DNA from: Clostridiaceae bacterium
GTDB taxonomy: Bacteria > Bacillota > Clostridia > Saccharofermentanales > DTU023
NCBI GenBank assembly: GCA_012841255.1
Contig: DUUZ01000077.1
Coordinates: 1-9,249, forward strand
Length of the DNA: 9,249 nucleotides
Direction of reading: 5' to 3'
Shown: one piece after another, positions 4,374 through 9,249 of the stretch
Layout: every line of letters begins with the position of its first letter
Position numbering within the stretch: the first letter of the stretch is position 1
Translations under genes and position numbers: made by a program
Notes under the pieces: generated by a model
The model's input: the letters and a program-made list of their open reading frames with translations, nothing else
The model's database searches: none
Told to the model about the DNA's origin: nothing

Positions 4374-5885
4374 TTGGAAACAGACCCATTGGAAACTTAT
4401 TCAAATAAAGAACAAATAAAAGATGACCTCAGCCGGCTCCGGGAATGGAGCCTGACTTTTACCAGGGATTACGGCCGTCTCCCGGCCTACCATATCCAGA
4501 CCTTCGGCTGTCAGCAAAATGACCATGACAGCGAGATTGCAGCAGGAATCCTGGAAGAAGCGGGCCTTGTCCCGGCTTTGGAGCTGGAAAGTTCCGACCT
4601 GGTCCTTTTTAATACCTGCAGCGTACGAGCCAATGCCGACGATCGGTTCTTCGGTCATGTGGGCCGACTGAAACCCATGAAACAAGACGGCCGCCCCATC
4701 ATCGGGGTCTTCGGCTGCATGATGGAACAGCTGATCCACAGAGATACCATCCTGACAAGTTTCCCCTTCGTCGACTTCCTGCTGGGTGCCGGAGCCATGG
4801 AAGTCCTGCCGGCCGCTATTTTGGATACCCTTGAGGCAAGTTCACGAAAGAAGAAGACGCTGGACCTGACCAAACGGGACCGGGACGCCTTTGCGGAAGA
4901 AATGCCGGTCCGCCGGACCCGCAATCACAGGGCCCTGGTCACCATCATGACCGGCTGCAACAATTTCTGCTCCTACTGCATTGTTCCCTATACCCGGGGA
5001 CGGGAGAAGAGCCGGCCCTTTGAAGACATCCTGGAAGAGGTAAGAAGGGCCGTTGACGGGGGAGCCGCCGAGATCATGCTCCTGGGCCAGAACGTCAACT
5101 CCTATGGCAATGACATGCGCAGAAGGGGAGAGGAGAGCCCGGGGTTCCCAAGGCTCCTGGAAGAAGTGGCCCAAGTACCTTCACTGGAACTCGTCCGCTA
5201 CATGACCTCCCATCCCAAGGATCTGTCCGATGAACTGATCAGAGTCATCGGCACATCCCCCAAAGTGGAACCCCATATCCATCTGCCGCTCCAGTCCGGC
5301 AGCGACCGGATTCTGGAAAAGATGAACCGCCGCTATACGGCGGACCACTACCTGGGCCTGGTCCGCAAGCTCCGCGACAGCCGGCCCGGTATGACCGTGA
5401 CCACCGACCTCATCGTCGGCTATCCGGGAGAAACGGAAGAAGACTTCCAGGCCACCCTTTGGCTTATGGAGGAGGCCCGCTTCGATGCGGCCTTCACCTT
5501 CATCTACAGCCCCCGGACCGGGACCCCGGCCGCCGAGCTCTACGACTCGGAGGAACGGGATATGATCCAGGAGCGATTTGAGCGTCTGGTCAATCTCCAG
5601 AACCGGCTGAGCCTGGAATCCAATCAGAAAATAATCGGGAAAGAAGTGGATGTCCTTCTTGACGGACCCAGCCGCCGGGACCCTGACATCTTTTCAGGCA
5701 GAACCCGGGATGACCGCCTGGTCAACGTTTCATTCCCGTCCATGACATCCTTACAAGCAGACCCCCCGGACAAAAATGCACTGATCGGTCAATACGTCCC
5801 CGTTTTGATCGAGAAGGCCGGCTCCTTCTCGCTGGAAGGACGGCTGGACAAGAAGATGGATACCCAAGATGGCGCTGACATTTGA
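4374..5885 (+). CDS. miaB: tRNA-2-methylthio-N6-dimethylallyladenosine synthase MiaB
   Basis: MiaB adds a methylthio group to i6A37 of tRNAs that read UNN codons, using two 4Fe-4S clusters. The 503-residue protein shows the N-terminal UPF0004 domain with cluster cysteines C46 (QTFGCQQND), C82 (FNTCSVR) and C115 (GVFGCMME). The radical-SAM motif is C195-x3-C199-x2-C202 in TGCNNFCSYCIVPYTRGRE. YCIVPYTRGREKSR separates MiaB from the RimO and MtaB relatives. A TRAM-type domain occupies roughly 430-495. The reading frame begins at a TTG (4374); no ATG is available in frame before the conserved region. AAGGA (4367-4371) is only 2 nt from that TTG, and TTG 4389 is a second possible start. About 40 residues before the first cysteine motif is normal for clostridial MiaB. 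The 3' end overlaps mutS by 17 bp, consistent with coupled translation. Confidence 0.95.
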   Translation: METDPLETYSNKEQIKDDLSRLREWSLTFTRDYGRLPAYHIQTFGCQQNDHDSEIAAGILEEAGLVPALELESSDLVLFNTCSVRANADDRFFGHVGRLKPMKQDGRPIIGVFGCMMEQLIHRDTILTSFPFVDFLLGAGAMEVLPAAILDTLEASSRKKKTLDLTKRDRDAFAEEMPVRRTRNHRALVTIMTGCNNFCSYCIVPYTRGREKSRPFEDILEEVRRAVDGGAAEIMLLGQNVNSYGNDMRRRGEESPGFPRLLEEVAQVPSLELVRYMTSHPKDLSDELIRVIGTSPKVEPHIHLPLQSGSDRILEKMNRRYTADHYLGLVRKLRDSRPGMTVTTDLIVGYPGETEEDFQATLWLMEEARFDAAFTFIYSPRTGTPAAELYDSEERDMIQERFERLVNLQNRLSLESNQKIIGKEVDVLLDGPSRRDPDIFSGRTRDDRLVNVSFPSMTSLQADPPDKNALIGQYVPVLIEKAGSFSLEGRLDKKMDTQDGADI

Positions 5886-8514
5886 CAAGGTCGACCGGTC
5901 CCGGGTGACGCCCATGATGCGTCAGCTGATGGAGCAGAAGGACAAGTATCCCGACTGCCTCATCTTCTTCCGCCTGGGCGACTTCTACGAGCTCTTCTTT
6001 GATGATGCCCTGACCGCCGCCCGGGAACTGGAGCTGGCCCTGACCGGCCGGGACTGCGGCCTGGATGAACGGGCTCCCATGTGCGGCGTTCCCCATCACG
6101 CGGCCGACAACTACATCAAGCGCCTTTTGAGCCGGGGCTTCAAGGTGGCCATCTGCGATCAGACCGAAGACCCGGCGAAGGCCAAGGGACTGGTGGAGCG
6201 GGATGTGGTGCGGGTGTTGACACCGGGAACGCAGACGGATCCCGACGCCATCGATTCCGCCTCCTATCAGTACATTTGTGCCGTCGTCGAACTGGGAGGC
6301 GCCTATGGCCTGGCCGCCTGTGACCTGGCCTCCGGCCATTTCGAAACAACTGAAATGCTGTCCAGCCAGGCCCGGGCCCAGCTCTTCGATGAGCTTTCCC
6401 GCCTGTCGCCGGTGGAATTCGTCATCAACGGGAAACTGGCCGCGGATAAGGTCTTTTCCCAGTATGCCGAACGCAGGCAGATCACCTTCACCGTCCTGCC
6501 CGATGAGGTATTCTCTCTCGATGCGGCCAGGGAACGGAAGCTCAAGTTTACGAGTTCCGAGCTTCTTTGGCCCAGGGCTTCTGCCGCCCTCCTTTATTAT
6601 CTGGAGGAGACCCAAAAGACAAGCCCCGGCCAGATCGGCCGGATCGTCCCTTATGTCCTGCGTGACTATATGCTTCTGGACCGGTCCACCCGGGCCAATC
6701 TGGAGCTGGTTGAAACCATCCGGGACAGAAAAAGAAGAGGCAGCCTCCTTTGGGCCATCGACCGGACCAAGACCAGCATGGGCAGCCGGCTCCTTCGGGC
6801 CTGGCTGGAGCAGCCCCTGATCGACAAGGAAAGAATCCTGGCGCGGCAGTCCACCGTAGGGGCACTTTTAGAAGGCTTCATTCTCAGGCAGTCGCTCCAG
6901 GAGGCTTTGACCGGCCTTTATGACATCGAGCGTCTGTCCGGCCGGATTGCATCTTCCACGGTGACACCCCGGGACCTGGTGGCCTTACGGAACGTATTGG
7001 AGCGGCTGCCCCGGCTCAAGGATCTGCTTTCGAAAGAAGAGCATCCGGGCCTCCTGGGCATCGCTTCCGCTGTTCACAGCCTGCCGGATCTGCAAAAACT
7101 TCTGGAAGAGGCTCTGGCCGACGATCCGCCCCTCCTCATTACAGAAGGCGGCATCATCCGGGCCGGTTTCAACCGGGAGGTCGATGAGTACACCGAGGCC
7201 ACCACCCACGGCCGGGACTATATCCTTTCACTCGAATCCAAGGAGCGGGAGGCTACGGGCATCAAGAACCTGAAAGCCGGCTACAACCGGGTCTTCGGCT
7301 ACTACTACGAAGTATCCCGGAGTCAGCTGGATAAAGTCCCCGAACATTTTGTCAGAAAGCAGACCCTGGTCAATTCTGAGCGTTTCATTACCGAGGAACT
7401 GAAGGAGAAGGAAGACAAGATCCTGGGTGCCGACCAGAAGAGAAAATCCCTGGAATACGAACTCTTCACGGCCATCCGTACAGAGGTGGCGGGACATCTG
7501 CCGGAGCTGCAGGAGACCGCCCGGGCCCTGGCCCGGCTGGATGTCCTCCTGTCCCTGGCAGATATTGCCGGCCGGCAAAACTACTGCAGGCCTGAAATCC
7601 GGGAAGACCGTTCGCTGCATATCCGGGGCGGCCGCCATGCCGTGGTGGAGCAGATGCTTTCAGGCCGGGGTGAATTTGTGGCCAATGACCTGGACATGGA
7701 CGGCCTTGAAAAGCGGGCCATGATCCTGACCGGCCCCAACATGTCCGGCAAGTCCACCTTCATGCGGCAGACCGCTATTATGGTTCTCCTGGCCCAGATC
7801 GGAGGCTATGTCCCGGCCGACAGCGCAGTCATCGGGATCGCCGACCGGATCATGACAAGGGTGGGGGCTTCGGACGATCTGGCAGGCGGCCAGTCCACCT
7901 TCATGGTGGAGATGAGCGAGATGGCCGCCATCCTGGAGCAGGCGACACCGGAGAGCCTCCTGATCCTGGATGAAATCGGACGGGGAACGGGGACGGCCGA
8001 CGGCCTGTCCATTGCCTGGTCGGTCATGGAGTATATCTCTGATCCGCAGCTCCTGGGAGCCCGGGCGCTTTTTGCAACCCACTACCATGAATTGATCGAC
8101 CTGGGCGATAAGCTGCCCGGAGTCTTCAACTGCCATGTCGACGTGACCGAAAAGGACGGGGAGATTGTCTTCCTGCATCAGGTCAAACCGGGCGGAGCCG
8201 ATGAGAGCTACGGGATCGATGTGGCCAAACTGGCCGGCGTCCCCGAATCGGTCGTGGACCGGGCCCGGGAGATCATGGCCCATCTGGAGCGGACCGGCCA
8301 CGACAAAAGGGCTGTGGTCCGGGCCCGCGCCCGGGTCATGGACGGCCAGCAGGATCTTTTCAGCGGGGCCCAGTCAGTCCGGACCGCCGATGAGATCATC
8401 GACCGCCTGGAGGCCGCAGATGTCGACAATATGCGGCCGGTTGAGGCCTTCAGCCTCCTGATGGATCTGAAGGAACTGGCCTCCCGGCGCAAAAGACAGG
8501 GAGGCAACGGATGA
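5869..8514 (+). CDS. mutS: DNA mismatch repair protein MutS
   Basis: MutS binds mismatches and small loops in DNA and, on ATP binding, becomes a sliding clamp that recruits MutL. The 881-residue length is normal. The mismatch-reading Phe-x-Glu motif is F39-Y40-E41 in RLGDFYELFF. Connector, core/lever and clamp domains follow (about 125-560). The C-terminal ABC-type ATPase has Walker A G622-PNMSGKS-T630, Walker B LLILDEIGRGT with D701-E702, and the conserved FATHYHEL switch histidines. A helix-turn-helix dimer region follows, including DESYGIDVAKLAGVP. This is MutS1, not the MutS2 type: the mismatch-binding domain is present and there is no Smr domain. The start overlaps miaB by 17 bp with a weak GAAGATGGA purine stretch before it. 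It shares ATGA with mutL. All catalytic motifs look intact. Confidence 0.98.
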   Translation: MALTFDKVDRSRVTPMMRQLMEQKDKYPDCLIFFRLGDFYELFFDDALTAARELELALTGRDCGLDERAPMCGVPHHAADNYIKRLLSRGFKVAICDQTEDPAKAKGLVERDVVRVLTPGTQTDPDAIDSASYQYICAVVELGGAYGLAACDLASGHFETTEMLSSQARAQLFDELSRLSPVEFVINGKLAADKVFSQYAERRQITFTVLPDEVFSLDAARERKLKFTSSELLWPRASAALLYYLEETQKTSPGQIGRIVPYVLRDYMLLDRSTRANLELVETIRDRKRRGSLLWAIDRTKTSMGSRLLRAWLEQPLIDKERILARQSTVGALLEGFILRQSLQEALTGLYDIERLSGRIASSTVTPRDLVALRNVLERLPRLKDLLSKEEHPGLLGIASAVHSLPDLQKLLEEALADDPPLLITEGGIIRAGFNREVDEYTEATTHGRDYILSLESKEREATGIKNLKAGYNRVFGYYYEVSRSQLDKVPEHFVRKQTLVNSERFITEELKEKEDKILGADQKRKSLEYELFTAIRTEVAGHLPELQETARALARLDVLLSLADIAGRQNYCRPEIREDRSLHIRGGRHAVVEQMLSGRGEFVANDLDMDGLEKRAMILTGPNMSGKSTFMRQTAIMVLLAQIGGYVPADSAVIGIADRIMTRVGASDDLAGGQSTFMVEMSEMAAILEQATPESLLILDEIGRGTGTADGLSIAWSVMEYISDPQLLGARALFATHYHELIDLGDKLPGVFNCHVDVTEKDGEIVFLHQVKPGGADESYGIDVAKLAGVPESVVDRAREIMAHLERTGHDKRAVVRARARVMDGQQDLFSGAQSVRTADEIIDRLEAADVDNMRPVEAFSLLMDLKELASRRKRQGGNG
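8498..8504 (+). promoter_or_regulatory. Strong Shine-Dalgarno site of mutL inside mutS
   Basis: AGGGAGG ends 6 nt before ATG 8511. Together with the ATGA stop/start overlap this fixes the mutL start and allows both re-initiation and independent ribosome entry. Confidence 0.8.
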
Positions 8515-9249
8515 CCCGGATTCACCGGCTGGACCGGCAGACTATTAACAGTATCGCGGCAGGCGAGGTCGTCGAACGGCCGGCATCAGTCGCCAAGGAA
8601 CTGATTGACAACGCCCTGGATGCCGGCGCCTCCATCATCCGGATGAGCATGGAGAGCGGCGGCATCAAGCTCTTCTCCCTGGAGGATGACGGCTCCGGCA
8701 TGTCCCGGGAGGATGCCCTTCTCTCTCTTGAAAGCCATGCGACCAGCAAGCTTGTGACCACTGACGATCTATTTGACATCCAAACCATGGGTTTTCGGGG
8801 AGAGGCCCTGCCGTCCATCGCCTCGGTCTCAAGATTGGAGCTTCGGACGCGAAGGCGGGAGGATGAGGCCGGTACCCGAATTGTCATCGAAGGGGGTGAA
8901 AAGACCTTCGAAGGGCCCCTGGGCATGGCACCGGGGACGGCAGTCATCTGCCGGGATCTCTTCTTTAATACACCCGCCCGCTATAAGTTTTTGCGGACCG
9001 ATGCTTCGGAAGCCGGAGCTCTGGCTGATCTGGCAGGTAAAATGGCCCTGACCCGGCCCGACGTCTCCTTCCGCCTGGATCGGAAGGAAGACGGAAAAGA
9101 GATCCTCTATACTCCGGGCGATAATGATCTTTTAAGTGCCATCTATGCCGTCTTCGGCCAGGAGGCGGCCGGAGCCATGCAGGCTTTGGAAGGCCGAGAC
9201 AGCGGCATCCAAATTGCGGGCTATATGACGGGGCCGGAAGGCTCCCGCC
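8511..9249 (+). CDS. mutL: DNA mismatch repair protein MutL (5' part, runs off the window)
   Basis: MutL is a GHKL-type ATPase that links MutS recognition to downstream repair. In most bacteria without MutH, including Firmicutes, its C-terminal domain is a nicking endonuclease. The first 246 codons are present and open to the window end. Visible are AAGEVVERPASV (16-27), motif I with catalytic E30 and Mg-binding N34 (KELIDNALDAGA), motif II D59-x-G61-x-G63 (EDDGSGM), HATSKL (76-81), the ATP-lid motif GFRGEAL (94-100) and LFFNTPARYKFLR. Position 33 is Asp where E. coli MutL has Glu32, a conservative change. The linker and C-terminal endonuclease region (DQHAxxERxxYE motif) lie beyond the window, so nicking activity cannot be judged. 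ATG 8511 overlaps the mutS stop by 4 bp (ATGA). Confidence 0.97.
   Translation, partial: MTRIHRLDRQTINSIAAGEVVERPASVAKELIDNALDAGASIIRMSMESGGIKLFSLEDDGSGMSREDALLSLESHATSKLVTTDDLFDIQTMGFRGEALPSIASVSRLELRTRRREDEAGTRIVIEGGEKTFEGPLGMAPGTAVICRDLFFNTPARYKFLRTDASEAGALADLAGKMALTRPDVSFRLDRKEDGKEILYTPGDNDLLSAIYAVFGQEAAGAMQALEGRDSGIQIAGYMTGPEGSR

Noticed and set aside
5722..6615. 297-residue minus-strand open frame opposite miaB/mutS.
   Set aside because: It is antisense to strongly conserved mutS codons, low in complexity (Gly/Gln/Val-rich) and typical of the complement of GC-rich coding DNA.
1..9249. CRISPR array, insertion-sequence inverted repeats or riboswitch.
   Set aside because: I saw no regularly spaced repeats, no transposase with terminal repeats and no leader with a recognisable riboswitch core in either strand.

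Overview
The window is a 9.2 kb stretch of a bacterial chromosome, most likely from a fairly GC-rich member of the Firmicutes (Clostridia). The basis is the miaB-mutS-mutL gene order, Shine-Dalgarno sites of AGGGAGG type, tRNA genes with encoded CCA, and a decayed recombinase that resembles Firmicutes large serine recombinases. The lineage is an inference; no ribosomal marker is present.

Left end (1-316): two tRNA genes point away from each other, tRNA-Met(CAU) on the minus strand and tRNA-Pro(UGG) on the plus strand. Each has a near-perfect sigma-70-type promoter in the 100 bp between them, and the Pro gene is followed by a strong intrinsic terminator. Next (about 328-802) is a visibly AT-richer scar. 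It holds the C-terminal remnant of a large serine recombinase (minus strand, with an in-frame stop) lying head to head with a 5'-truncated remnant of a phage/plasmid-type protein carrying an HxR-x4-D...GASSKD motif. This looks like what is left of a mobile element beside a tRNA gene. A hairpin plus T-run at 912-957 closes the scar. The region 803-1053 has no convincing gene, only this terminator and a probable promoter.

Core part (1054-9249, all plus strand): a DODA/YgiD-type extradiol dioxygenase-like protein, a CorA-family divalent cation channel, a stand-alone left-handed beta-helix protein resembling the acetyltransferase half of GlmU, a two-TM membrane protein of unknown function, MiaB (tRNA methylthiotransferase), MutS and the first 246 codons of MutL. 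Gaps shrink from 62 and 41 bp to 24 and 10 bp, then become overlaps of 17 and 4 bp, so the later genes probably form one operon. MutS recognises mismatches and MutL couples recognition to strand processing; MiaB modifies A37 of tRNAs reading UNN codons and is often a genomic neighbour of the mut genes.

Nothing here is clearly a new system. The more unusual points are the head-to-head scar next to tRNA-Pro, two genes that lack a Shine-Dalgarno site but have a -10-like hexamer 6-8 nt before the ATG (possible leaderless starts), and the unidentified membrane protein next to the miaB-mutS-mutL block.
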